A stretch of 64,000 nucleotides of DNA, from assembly GCF_004027225.2 (NCBI RefSeq), contig NC_044288.2, positions 6,189,719-6,253,718 on the forward strand, in the 5' to 3' direction. A model generated the notes under the pieces. That model was given only the letters and a program-made list of their open reading frames with translations. It did no database searches and had not been told where the DNA came from. Both the position numbers and the translations under genes were made by a program. Within the stretch, counting starts at the first letter, position 1. Every line of letters begins with the position of its first letter. Origin of the DNA: Strigops habroptila. Lineage: Eukaryota > Chordata > Aves > Psittaciformes > Psittacidae. Of this stretch, positions 1-42,603 are shown piece by piece.

Positions 1-1668
1 CACACATTCCTTATTATTTCTTGTAGGGAGAACTATTAAATCTTCTATCTCATACATGAAGTACCTTGTATGACTTGTGAACTATTTCCTATCTGTTGGC
101 TAACAATTAAACAAGGATTTGGCCAATAAAAGCCAAACCACCTGCATGTGCAACCAGTACAAACACTGCAAGTGAGTAACAAGGCTGCAGGTATTTAAAG
201 CTGAAGTTAGGGAGTCTGCTGAACCCAAAGATGTGGTGTGGCAATGCCTGCATGCACTTGAGGCTGGCAGCATAGGACTGATAAATAGGCTTCACCTCTG
301 TAGCTGCACTCAGGGGAATCCTGAGTGAAAGCAAGATCTTAAGTATTTCCTAATATTTTTGGACACGAGTTAAGTGCAGCATGTTTGGCTTCTTAAAGGG
401 AGATGGAATGAAGAGTTTAAAGGGACATGTGTGGGATTTGGCAAGGGAAGTAGAGCAACCAAGGAATTGATCAAAAGATCTGCAAGGAAATTACCAGGTT
501 TGGGCACTCCACAACTTACAGAAGTGCCTGCTTGAGACTAAAGGAACCTTTCTGGGAGGGGCTGGGATGGACACCGTTTCCTGGAACTACTGTAATATTT
601 GCTTCCTTAGGCACAAGAAGAAAACACAGTAACTCATGTGATTACTCTTCTTCTGGGAAACAAAACCCAGCTGTTCTCATGTAATGACAAGACAAATTCC
701 ATGTAAGAGGAAAAAGCAGATCTCGTTCTAACCAGAATTTTTCCCTTTGGGATCTTTCTTATATAAGCCCTGCCACAGTCAGTCCTTCACACTGCAGAAG
801 TATTTAAGATGGTTTGCTCTCTTCCCCACCATCCTCAAAAAGCTCCATGATATTCCTAACTGACATTCTCTGCTTGACTCTGAAAACCTGCCCACAAAAC
901 TCTCAGTGCAAGCACGTAAGATGGATTTGAGAGTGGGGAAAAGAGGAGTTAGACACTGCCAAGTCCCAGGACTGCTGGCTTTTGTAAGAAAAAAAGAAAA
1001 TGATCCATAATTAGAAAGAAAAACCAAAGTGACATTTATATTGTCGTTATTATCTATCAGCCTTGTGAGACATAAGGAATAAGTTGTGCCTTTTAAAGTT
1101 AGTTTCAGGCAGGTTGCAGCACAGACTGGGTGGACCTCTGGAAAGTTTCTTTCCAGTGGTAAAGCCTAGAAACAAACTGTTGAGATTTTCATGTTGCAGC
1201 ACACATTTTTTTTACAGCAAACAGTTCTGCTGACAAACAAATACTTTGTGTTAGCTACAGATGAAAAAGATGGGGCCAAGCTGGGGCCAAGTTGGTGTTG
1301 TCAACTTAGAATTATGGCCTGATAATAGCTGAGTAAAGCTCTGCAGCTGCACAGAGCAGCTCTTCTACAACTGAAGAATGACTACATTCAAATGAACATG
1401 AAGCAGAGGTTAAAACAGCAACGTTTCTAACACTGGAATCTGGTATTTTAGAGCTTGTTACAATAGATAACAGATCAATTAAGAATGTAACAGCCATGAT
1501 TTTTAAATGCAGGAGAAGACATAAGACAGTATTCCATAAGATCTTTTCTCCCCTCATGAATACTTTAAAGCTCAGTAATATCGAATCCCAATTGTTATCT
1601 GAGCAACATTCCATGCCAAGTGCTCTTCAGCTAAGTATTTCTGTTTCCACGGAGAGAGAAGAATTTAC
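1..1668. other. ZMYM4 intron (partial), no other feature seen
   Basis: AT-leaning DNA between the 1840-1669 exon and the left edge. I searched by eye on the minus strand for the next ZMYM4 exon (human continues with a Ser/Gln-rich stretch, then KLKEDILSCTF) and did not find it, so the edge probably lies inside this intron. Open frames here are short and resemble no family I know. Confidence 0.6.
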
Positions 1669-31896
<30,228 letters not shown>

Positions 31897-32430
31897 GTTG
31901 CGCCCCCCCCTCAGCCGTCCCCAGCCCGGGGCGAGGGGCCGGGGCTCGCTCCCGCTCGGCTTCACCCTCCTGCCGGGGGGCGCCGTGGGGAGGGTCCGCG
32001 GGGAGCCGGGGCTGCGGCAGGACGGGGCTGGCGCGGGGCGGGGGGGGGAGCGGCTCCCTCAGGGCGGCTGGGGGGGGGAGGGGGGCCGGACCCGCCAGGC
32101 CGCGAGCCCTCTTAAAGCTGCAACGACAAGCCCAGCGCGGGGCCCCAGCGCGCAGGCGCGGCGCGGCTGCGCTGCCAGCGCGTCCCCGCCTCCCCCCGCC
32201 CCCCGCGCAGGCGCAGTGCGGGGCCGGGCCTGGTGCTCCCTCAGCCAGCCACAGGCCCGAGGGCAGCGGGGGCGCCCCCGGGCACCCCGCGGGGCCGGGC
32301 GGGCCGGGCCAGGCTGGACCCGGCGGGCCTCGAGCGGCCCCATGGTGGCCACAGCGCCCGCGACCTCGTGGCGTGGCCGCCAGGCGCGGTCTGTGGTGGC
32401 GATGGTGGCGCGGTGTGGCGCCATGGGCTG

Positions 32431-32517
32431 CACCTCAGCTCAGCTCACCTCAGCTCAGCTCACCTCAACTCACCTCAACGCACCTCACCTCAACACAGCT
32501 CACCTCACCACACCTCC
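32431..32517. repeat. Pentanucleotide-type tandem repeat (ACCTC/AGCTC)
   Basis: A run of 5-bp units alternating CAGCT/CACCT with interruptions, for example CACCTCAGCTCAGCTCACCT at its start and CACCTCACCACACCTCC at its end, about 17 imperfect units. It sits immediately upstream of the ZMYM4 island. Confidence 0.85.
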
Positions 32518-33559
32518 TGCTCCACCAGTCCAAGGCTCTCCGGCATGCCTGGCTGCAACATGGTGCCCCCATGCTGCACCTCCGCACCACGATGCAGCTC
32601 CCAGCGTGACACCTCCATGGCGCGAGGCTGAGGCGGTGCTCCCTGTCACCCCGGGACACCCCGCACCGGGGGTGAGGCTGCCCTGAGGGATGGATGCAGT
32701 GGTGATGGGATGAGCGGGATCGTTACGGGAGTGCTCTGGAAGCTGACGTGGTGGACTCGCGGCTTTCCTGTGGGAGCGGGTATGTATTTGTTTATTTGAT
32801 GCTCAACACAAGCACAAACCATAATTTATCAAAGAAACTGAGTTCCATACGTGAAGCAGCGAGAGGTTTTAACGTACCTTTCAAGCCCAAGTCTACTCGC
32901 TTTTGATTTTGTACTGCTGTGGAGTCTAGAAGTGCTTCCTGCCTGTGCTCAATCTGCTGCGTGGTGCTTCTGGAGACGCCATGGAGTGTTTGCAGGACAT
33001 CTGGGTTGTTCCCTTTATTGGAATCAGCCTGAGAGCACAGACCAGTCTGGTTCGTGTTTGTTGTGCCACTGCTGTATCCCTCATGAATGAAGCAGCATAT
33101 GATTTTGTAGTTAATTTAACATCTGCTGGTACGACTGTAAGCCAGCCATGTTTTTAATGTTGGAATGGCTGGTTTATATTTGGCCGTGTTCTTCCTCATC
33201 TGGTGTTGATCAAAAGTTCATATAAGGGTTGTTTCAACAGACTCCGAGAGCTTAATCCCATGAAGATTTGCATATCTCTTTAACCTGAAATACCTGGGAG
33301 GTCACGTTTCGGTTGCAAAAATCAGTGTAACCTTTCAAGGTTAAAACCTAAATATTTAAAGGTTTGTAACGTGGCCTTTCATTTTCATGCTTTCCAGTAA
33401 TGAAGACATTCAAAACGTTAGCAAGGCATAGGCCTATTAAGAAAATATGTGAAACTATGTGTAAGATACAGACTATTGCCTTTTTTATTGTGAACCGTGT
33501 CAAACATTACCAGCACCCACAAGCAGTTGATAAGAACAATGTGTTCCCTTCTCCCTTCT

Positions 33560-33900
33560 ACTTAAATAATCTAACTGCTAATTAAAACTTTGTCTTAAAG
33601 AGAGATCTGCGCTTCGAGCTTTATCTGATTTGCACAATTAAAGGCTGGTATTAAGCAGCAGCTGCATTTCAATGGCAAATGAAGCCAGCATATAGAAACA
33701 CTGTCCTTCATCTGGCCTCGACTGCTGGATGCATAATACTGGGATTCATTTAGGAAATCCTGTCAAGTCTCTCTGCAGAAGTGACTGCATGCCAAGGACA
33801 GTGAAGTAATTAAGGTAATAATTTAATGAGTTATGAATAATGCTTTTCACTTACACAATAATCCTTGTCCTCAAGCATAAAATAATTCCTGTTGATGAGT
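33560..33900. promoter_or_regulatory. Candidate conserved non-coding element
   Basis: No open frame but dense motif content: TAATTAAAAC, an E-box CAGCTG with a GCATTTCAATGGCAAATG stretch, a TGCATAATAC octamer-like site, and TAATTAAGGTAATAATTTAA followed by AGTTATGAATAATGC. The mix of homeodomain, POU and E-box-like sites is typical of developmental enhancers. Function is inferred from texture only. Confidence 0.35.
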
Positions 33901-36849
33901 CATTTTGTGAAATTTCTTAAAAGAATTTGGGGGTTTTTTTATGGCAAAAGATGTTGTATGTAAACTGTGAGTTTGATGGGAAACTTTGTGGTTATTCAGA
34001 GAGTCCTTTTATCCTTAGATAGCCACAGATGAAAAGAATTGATATTTTAATGTTTTCAATGGGCACAAAATTTAGTAACAATAAAAGATTTTAATATGGG
34101 TTTATATTGGTATTGGTTTTGAATAGCTAGAAATAGTCTAAATCTAGGCTGCCACATGTCAAGGTTCCCTTGGACACATCCATAGTGCCCTGTGCAGATG
34201 GCAGGACCTGGGAATGTTGTGCAGAAAAGGCCACTGCGCAGGCAGGGGTGTGCTAAAGCCTGCGTGAACAGCACCGACAGCGCACATGTTTCTGAATGGG
34301 ACTTTCTGGGAAGGGGGAAAATCCAGAGGGAGAGGGAAAAAAGAGGCGATAGCCCTCTTAGAATATAAATATTTATAAATTACTTAAACTATTAATAACA
34401 ATGCTGAGAAACCCAAGTATTCACAAGTCGGGAGGAAGACCTTAAAAGATGCGGTTGGTTTATGAATGAAGATCTTCAGGACAAACTTGCTTTTTCTTGT
34501 TGACCTCTGGTTTCTGAGCCAGCAAGTGCACTGCCTTCACGTTATCAAGGTGCAGGTTAGAAAGTGCGTGGGGGAAGAGTTGTCTGTTTGTTTTAATTAA
34601 ACCTCTCTTTTCATGTAATCCCAACTCCAAATGCTCGGGTGTTCAGAAGAACCTCAATTACGAGGAGAATTCCAGTAGCGTTGCAAGACTTGACAAAGCT
34701 GTTATGACTTCTTGAGGGTACGTGTTCAATTTCCATAATATTTTATAAAATGAAAAATTGATGGCACTTGTTCAAGCATGCTAACAGGAACGAACAGTTT
34801 TATTTCACTGCATGGCTCTCCTAAGGAAATTAGGGAGTTGATGGAAATATTTGAACTTCCAACATGGAACTGAAAATGCTTTCAGACCACTAACCTAAAT
34901 ATTTTGTTAGAAATAGATCCTGTCATTAAAATAGATTATAGTACAACCATATGCTGTTGGAATCTATCCCTGATGGAAGGTTTGCTTAAGCTGATGCTAT
35001 GGGTAGATGAGGGGGTGACAGTGAGTGTGGACTATTTAAAACTGGATCAGCCCCAGTGTGTTCTGTGGACATCTCTCAGCCCACTCTCTGAACAGGGCAT
35101 TTGAATTAGAGCAGGATGTTTTCCAGCTTGTTTCAGACCTGACTTACTTTCGACTCTACATGAACTGCATATGTACTAATGTAGCTAAAAAAGACACTGT
35201 AGAATATGTAGATAGTGTGGTGATGACTAGTGCAGAACAGACCGAGATAAATGCCTGGATAAGGCAGGGAAAAGATAAGATTGTTCCACAGTGTTGTTTT
35301 TGAATTTGTTTTTAATTTACCCCTGGAGCCCCCATATTACAATCTACTGCACAATTCTGCGTGAGACTATTCGTCTTTAAAACAGTGACATTTAAAAAAG
35401 AAACCATGGAACTCCTTTCACATGCAGGCTGCAGTTCAATGAACTGGATGAATGATCTTTCCACATACCCAGGGGCACGCACAGCTGAATATAGATCACC
35501 CAGAAAACCTGCCAGCCCTTCATAGTGAGATCTCGACACTCCTTCCTCTGTTCCAGCTCAGGTTCTCTGCAGAGAGTTGCAGTTGCAGGTGCTGACAGCA
35601 CTGCTGTGTCTTTGTGTAATTTCTTTACACAAGTTAATGACAAGGAATAATCTCTTTTACTTTTCAGTGAGCTCAGTGGGCATCTAAATAGGACAGGGGG
35701 GCTGCGAGACACAGCTGTGGCCTGTGTTGTACCCACATCCGGGGCCCAAGGAGGGAACAACGTAGGGTGGATGTGTAAAAACATGGGACTTGGGAGTTAG
35801 CAAAGCATTCTCTCTCCTCACTTCAAGACACTGCATTAGGAAAGGTTGAACCAGCGTAGATCACACCAGTGTTGCTATACTGGCAAGTCACTCCTGTGCA
35901 AACGTGCTTTGTGCTACTAAGCATGTGCCAGTGGAGTTTCCTGAGCAAAATCCAGAGATTTTTCAGCCTTTTCTGTCCCAGAGGGGGGCAGAACTGCCGA
36001 GACCTCTTCATTTTAGATGCCCCCGTACTGCAGACACGTTATGGCCAAGACAGGGCTGTAATGACGTAAGCACAACCAGTGAGTGTTGCGGTGGAAAGTC
36101 ACTTGCTAGTGGAGTCTCCTCTGGTGCCTGAGCAGATGGGGCACAGGCTGTGGCAGGCGCAGCAGCGAGGTGGGTTTGTCTCCCAGCTCTGGAGCTGCTT
36201 TGGCTTTGTCCCCCCAGCACATGGGGCTGGCTCACAGGCAGGATTTGCATTTCCCTGGCACTGGTGATGCAAGGGGCCTGCCTCTGCGAGGTCCCCTGGG
36301 GCTGCGAGGACAAAGGGGAGCAGGAGGCTGGGAAACAACGAAGCTCAAGGCCAGAGAAAAGCCAAGTTTTAAAAAGCGACGCATTCAGCGTGCTTAGTCA
36401 TAGATACACAAACGCAGGAGGGCTGGCAGAGGCCTATTTTTGTCCTCAAACTCCCCCTCACGTCCCAGACTTGCTCGGCTGTGTTTGCTGTTGAGATTAA
36501 CATCCCCTTCCCCCACCACCCACCCACAGGTTACTGAAGGAACAGCCTTGCAGAAGGGAAAAAAAAAAGCAGCAGTTGCCTTGTTCTGCCTGCAGGAGAA
36601 ATGTCAGGAAGTGCCTGCTGGTGGGTGGGATGAAAGGAGGAAGCTGATCTCCAAAGAGAATATTCTAGCTCTGCTTGTGCGAACAAATGCCCCTCTGTAC
36701 TTTGCTTGATAAGAACATCCAGGAGCAGGTCTTCTGCGTGCAGGAGCAGTCACTTCCACATCTCTGAGGGGTTTATTTGTACACGCTGCATTACCCACAG
36801 CTCTCCATGAACTGGAGGGTAAAAAGATATAAACAGCTAGGAAGAAGTA

Positions 36850-37015
36850 CAAGCATCATTAATAATTAATAGTGTCTTTTTGTAACGGGAATGATGCAGT
36901 ATTAATTATGAAGTTTAACTTCTATTTGGATGCGTGCGTATGGAATTTGGACCGGGATTTAAGTTCAGTGCAATCATGCTTTTATTCTAATCACAATAAT
37001 TACAAATCTATTCTA
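36850..37015. promoter_or_regulatory. Candidate conserved non-coding element
   Basis: AT-rich block with clustered homeodomain-type cores (CATTAATAATTAATAG, GTATTAATTATGAAG, ATCACAATAATTACAAATC) and no reading frame. It looks like an enhancer or other conserved element between ZMYM4 and SFPQ; no conservation data were available. Confidence 0.33.
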
Positions 37016-38731
37016 CTTCTGCCTTTAAAGCCTAAATAACCCAGGCTTCTGTTTCCAAACGTGCCAGACATCAGTTGTTGCACACCAAATATGGAAGTTC
37101 AGAAACTCAGAGCCCCAAAGTGAATCTGGTTATAAATACAATGGAAATTGCTTTCATTCATTGTCACTGTGCAACCCCGTGGAAATGGGAAAATACCCCC
37201 AGAACACAGCTAACCAGAAGTATGCTGGTTACTAAAATCGCAGGGTCAACAGTGAGGCAGGAACTTCATTGCACACATCATGAAATACTTACAGAGATAG
37301 TGACCATCGTGTGCAAATGTGGTTTCTACACTTCTGGACCTGATGCTGTGTTTCAAACAGCTGATGCTGCCTCAGTGACTCTCAGTCTTTTCTACTCCAA
37401 AGCCTTCAGAATTGGCAGTACTCATCCACAAGTTACTGTTTCTTGCAGTACTTTTGAAGCTTATTTTTTGTACTGGATGATCTGATGTGAAGTCGTCTAT
37501 GGCAGAAGCACAAAACCCAGAGGGAGAACTGCGTTTAACTGCAGGCCATCAGCTGCATACCTCCTCCAGACATGGATGCATTCAGTCCATAGCAGAGTGC
37601 GGGTGGAGGCTGTCGTAGGGAGCAAGCAGAAAGCTCATCTTTGTTGCAGTAAACAGTCATTAACTATTTTCTAGCTATATTCACACCTTTCTTGTGCTAC
37701 CAGGGTAGATTTATTGGCAAGGCTCATAGCAGGGTCTCGTGTCAAGGCACAAGAGAGGAAATAATGAATTTTCTCTTTGCTTTTGCATCTTTGCTTTTGG
37801 TTTTTCATCTGCTTTTCTCTCCTTACTGAAAATCTAACCTCTCACCCCACGTGGGATGTTTAGACGGTATTGTTTGTGATACAGTGATGTTTCCAGGGCA
37901 ATACTTCCTATAATAAGGTGCAAAAAACAATTGGAAAAAAAAAATTACTTAGGCTTTTGCAAAATCGGGGCTATTCAGTGTCCTGGATGTTGCCTGGGAT
38001 AGGTGTCAGGTTGTCAGACCTGTAACCCTCTGGGAAGTCCATTCAACTGCCTGATGCCACAGCAGTATTAATTTCATCTTCTGAGAACTGCTGAAAAAGG
38101 ACATGAATAATCCATGGGGTTGTTTGGCCATTTCTGTTGTTTGGAGACCTCTTGATTCTTTGTTGTAGGTTACACAGGAGTGCCCCTTTACAACTCTGCT
38201 TGCTGCTTTTTAACACCACCCGAATTTCGTGCTGCGACTACATCACTTTTTCCAAAGGTTTCTTTGAATCCATCTACTATTTTGATATAATGCAAAAAAA
38301 GGTTTTCTGATTTTCTTATGATTGTCTCCTGTATGTTTCCAGTGATCGCCCTGTCTGTGAGTGTATGTTTTGGAAATACCAGTGGATTCCAGAAAGTGCC
38401 CAGAGAAGACACTGCCAGTTTTGAAGTTAAGAAATGCAGGCACTCTGCTGAAATCCCGCATTGTGAGGCTGCTCACTTTTCCTGCCCCCCTTACATTCTT
38501 TGCATGGCCAAACATTAACTAGAGCTGCAGTTCAGAACTGCCGCTGCTCCTGCAGAGCTGATGGATCTGTTTCCTGTTGAGCTCTTGCCTTGTCAGGAAA
38601 GACAAAGAACAGGATTGATTCTCTTTAGCATTTACCTCCCATTCTCGTCACATACTTAGTGACAATGTTTTAAATTCTCTTAATAGAAGCAGTGGAAGCT
38701 GTTAACTGCAGCAGGACAAATTTTAGTTGTC

Positions 38732-38875
38732 GTAGAATCATAGAATCCACCTGGTTGGAAAAGACCTTTAAGATCATGAACCGTTACTCCAGGACTGCCA
38801 AGGCCACCACTAACCCCTGTCACAGTGAGCCTCATCTGCACGGTTTTTGAACACGTCCAGGGCCAGTGATGCGTA
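38732..38875 (-). repeat. CR1 LINE fragment, antisense
   Basis: Begins GTAGAATCATAGAATCCACC, the reverse complement of a CR1 3' end, and continues GGTTGGAAAAGACCTTTAAG, GACTGCCAAGGCCACCACTA and CACGGTTTTTGAACACGTCC, all characteristic of avian CR1-Y-type tails. It lies in the intergenic region between ZMYM4 and SFPQ. The boundary toward 38900 is unclear. Confidence 0.82.
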
Positions 38876-41594
38876 TCTTGTTTCTCTCCACAGCTCAAGG
38901 AAATGTGTAGCTTGATGGCTCTGTTGTAGAACTGTGCTGAGTGCTTCTGCAAGCCCATAAGCACCCTTAACTCTAATTGCCTTCATTGGAACGGAGGGCT
39001 CTTGGAGGACAGACTTGGTATGCTCAAGTGTGCCTTCAGCAGGCGTGCACACTGCGTGCAAGCATCACTGCCCACTGCAGAACACAGCTACTGCTGAGAG
39101 AGGAGAACACAGGCAGCCAGGGGAGGGAAGGAGCGCTTGTTCCAGTGACTTCGATGCTAGTTTGCATGTTGACAGAGGACTCAAAACTCCTGCTACTTAA
39201 GGCATTTAGTAAGTTAATTTAGTTCAGAGAAACCAGAAATGGAAAATTCTGAACTCTAACCCTTCCAGGTTGAGAGCACAGCCTCCATAAAACTGTGAAT
39301 TTGGGCTGTCAGCAGCGTTCAGACAGCAGACTTCCTGCACATCCAATACTGCCTTTTTTGTAGACTCTTAAGCCTGATTCTGATCTCTCTTGTTCCATTA
39401 GGAATCAAGATTACATCCACCGAAATCAATGATGTTACTGTGCAAAGACAATCAACCTCTCCTCCCTTCTTTCAGCCTCTCAATTTGCTTGCCTTTCACT
39501 AATCTCTTATCTGGCCCTGCATTACTTTCTTTCATCTGGGTTGAAGAATGGCCTACAGGCATATTTGTTATGGTGTACAGAAAACACCTCTTGGAGAGCA
39601 GATCAGTGTTCATGGAGGGAGTGAAAACAGTGCAGGAGGAAGAGGAGAACTCTCATCACAGGAAAGTTGCTGAGAGCTCTGCTGTGCAGCTGAATCACCG
39701 TCACAGCAGCTCTTAGCCACTCCTTTCATCCTGCCTCCAGTGTTATGTTCCAGATGTGGCTGCAGGCATTTTACTTCCTCCTCGGTTCTATAAACGGTGA
39801 CACTGTTATTCATGAAACCATATTGAGCTGTAGGATAATGGAGCCATCCTGCAGAGATCCCTGCTCTCCCAGGCAGGTTTATCCAAGTGCCCCGTGGACT
39901 TGACTGGTGGAGCTGCAGCAGGGTAAGCACGCTAGCCTGCACCTTCTGGGTGCCTCCCTGCTCTCGTCTCCCTGTCCACTCCTTCCTTTGATTCCTGATT
40001 GTTCAAATTCCTCAGCATCTCTAGTTCTGTGACACACCTGGATTTGTGCAAACAGCCCTTAAACTGTTTCCTTCTTGGTCAGAAATCCCTGGGGAATGCA
40101 GACGCAGCATCTCCTCCCAACTTACCGACTGCTCATCTAATTGCTTCTTTAGTGGTGGTACCCGTTCCTGTGATTCATGAGCTTTTACTGTTTGTACACA
40201 GGTCACTTACAGACCCTCATGGGGTAATTACTCTTAATTAGCAGGTCGAACACATGCTGCTCTTCCCTCTTGCAATCTGCAATTAATAATATAGGGAGAA
40301 TGCAGACATCTTCTTGCCAGTCTTTTATTTATGTTTAGAGGAGGAGGAAAAGGTTTAGGGGAAAATGATCTAAATCAACCACCTGCTGAGATCCATGCCT
40401 TTCTGCTCGGTGGCAGCCGAGGCATTCCTAACTTCACATACCTCAGAGGCAGCCTGATTCCCTCTTTGATAGATTCCTCCAGCTCTTCTTTCCATGGCTT
40501 AATTCACTTTTGTAGATCAGTTGTACAGCACGAAAACTCTTCAGAAGTAACAACATTGGTGTTACAAGTAGGTATTAATATTTTGGAGGAGGGAAAGGTC
40601 TTGAGTTCTCCCTACTTTTCTCCTTCTCCCAAGAGCTCCTATTAAATGAAACTCATGTATGTGTGCACTAAACATCCCCATAACCAGATCAATGTGAAGT
40701 ATGGAGAAACACCACAGAGCTGCTTCTAAATATCACAAAGGGTTTCCAGTCTGGACACGAGGTTTCTTTGCAGTGGGACACGCTGGGGAGAACAGCTTGG
40801 GCTTTCTCCCTCCGTGTTTGTTTCTGTATGGAAAGAGCGAGCTGCCTGATGTGAGTATTTACAGCATAGGTGACTGTTAGCAGGGGTCATTTTTATTTCA
40901 AGTGCTCATAGTGACATCAGTGTGCCTTTGATTCCAAGCCCAGGATGAATACTCATATTGCAGTCACAAAACGTGTAATCGCATCCTGGCCTCTACAACA
41001 GCCATGGAAATTCAAAGCTACTTTGTGGGCTTCAGAGGAGTTGAACAGCTTTTCACAGGACCGAGCAGAATTATATTCTTTATTTCTTCCAAAGGATGCT
41101 AAAAATGAGTAACTCCCTAAAATACAGTTCACTGAGGACACAACAAAGGCGAAAACAACCCTTTTACACTCAGTGTTCTTTGCTGCTTCCCGAGCAGACA
41201 CCACCAGGTGTGACAGCGAGGCAATGCCCCTTATTTGCGTGCAGCAAGAGCCAGTCCCAAATTTCTTCTTCCAGCGCTTTAACCTCTGAGACACCTCGTG
41301 GTGGAAACATTTACTGCTCGCGGAGAGGGGCTGGCATCTTGGAGAGAATCCATTTTAAAGCAACGTGGGGCTTCCATTCTGCTGCGCTTGGAGGTGGTCA
41401 AAGTCGTACGTACGGTGCTGGTTTGGGGGAAAGATCGCTCTATAGCACGTGTTTATTTGAAGACTGCAAACCCGCAGGGAAGCCCGCTTTGGTATGAAGT
41501 CAGCCCTTTGGCTGCCCGGGGCTTCACAAGTGTTTGCGAGATTGAGTGGTGTTTCACCAGGGCAGCACAACAGTCCCAGGGGTTTGTGTATATA

Positions 41595-41639
41595 AACCAA
41601 ACCCGTGGCTTTCGCGTGGGTTTCACCCGGGGTTTGGTT
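41595..41639. repeat. Short inverted repeat upstream of SFPQ
   Basis: AACCAAACCC (41595-41604) and GGGTTTGGTT (41630-41639), 10-base perfect arms around a 25-base spacer. It could form a small hairpin; no function assigned. Confidence 0.6.
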
Positions 41640-42224
41640 CTTCAGACCCAAACCCGAATGTGGAGCATCAGCAGGAGCTGGGGAGCGGGATGGAGCGAAA
41701 CCGTCCTGAAACGAAGGATGAAAGCGTCGCGTTGTGAGGGTGGTACATCCCCATTGCAGTGACCGGGAACCGTGACCTCGCGCGGATGGAAGCGCTTTGG
41801 GCCCGCTCCTGTGTCAGGATGTGGATCACAGGGACCACAACCACGGTGGGTTCCTACAGCTGCTTCACTTGTGTGCTGAGAGGTTCACATCTTGGGGAAC
41901 CGACACCGCTTTGCCAGGCAGGGACACAGAGCTCTGGGAGAGCCGGCACGGAGAGCGACCCGCGCTGCTGCTGCCGCCGCTCCTCAGTGAGTGCACGGGG
42001 CGAGCTCTGCATGGGGCTGGCTGTCAGCGCAGGAGCGGGGCTGGCAGCACTCCCCCAGCTTCCCTTTAACTGCACCGAGCTGGCACCGTCCGAGCCGAAG
42101 CCAGGCTGGGCTCACCCGGGGGTGCCCTGAGGCCCCGGGGGTGCCCGGCCCCGTCCTGCCCGCAGGGCCAGGCCAGCGCCGCGGCCTGCGCAGCACCTTC
42201 CCGCCTGCCTGACTGACTTCCCAG

Positions 42225-42545
42225 GCAGCCAATCGGAAGCCGGGCTTCCTTCGTGACTTCGCCTCCCGCCGATCAAACTGCCCAATCAGCACGCAGGACG
42301 TTAACGGATAGCCCCGTCGGCGGTTAAACGAGCCAATCGGCAGAGGGCAGGGTCCCTACCAATGAGATGAAAGCGTTAGCGGCATAGGGACATGCGATTG
42401 GTGACTGCGGCTGTCGGTCAGCGCCGCGGCGGCCGGCGGTGCAGTGGCGGGGCGGAGGGCGGGGCTTCCGGGGGCGGGGAGGCTATATGAGGGGCGGACA
42501 AAGGCGGCGGCGAGGCCCTGCAGCTCGCCGCCATTTTGCGCAGCG
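42225..42545 (+). promoter_or_regulatory. SFPQ: SFPQ promoter with five CCAAT boxes and TATA-like element
   Basis: CCAAT occurs at 42229, 42282, 42333 and 42359, and in reverse (ATTGG) at 42397. A GC box (GGCGGGGCGG) lies near 42448 and a TATATGAG element at 42484. The start codon is at 42604, so initiation is probably near 42510-42520, with a GCCGCCATTTT YY1-like motif at 42527 close downstream. NF-Y binding to CCAAT arrays is established for many CpG-island promoters; its use here is inferred. Confidence 0.75.
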
Positions 42546-42603
42546 GGCGCTGAGGAGCGGCAGCCGCGGCCCGAGCAGCTCTTCTCCCCTCTCCACCACC
42601 ACC

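Larger units (their letters stand above)
32518..41700. other. ZMYM4-SFPQ intergenic region
   Basis: About 9 kb between the two divergent promoters. Contents: the antisense CR1 fragment at 38732-38875 and two AT-rich, TAATTA-containing segments (about 33560-33900 and 36850-37010) resembling non-coding conserved elements. No open frame is recognisable and no RNA gene was seen. Most of the rest is unremarkable unique sequence. Confidence 0.6.
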
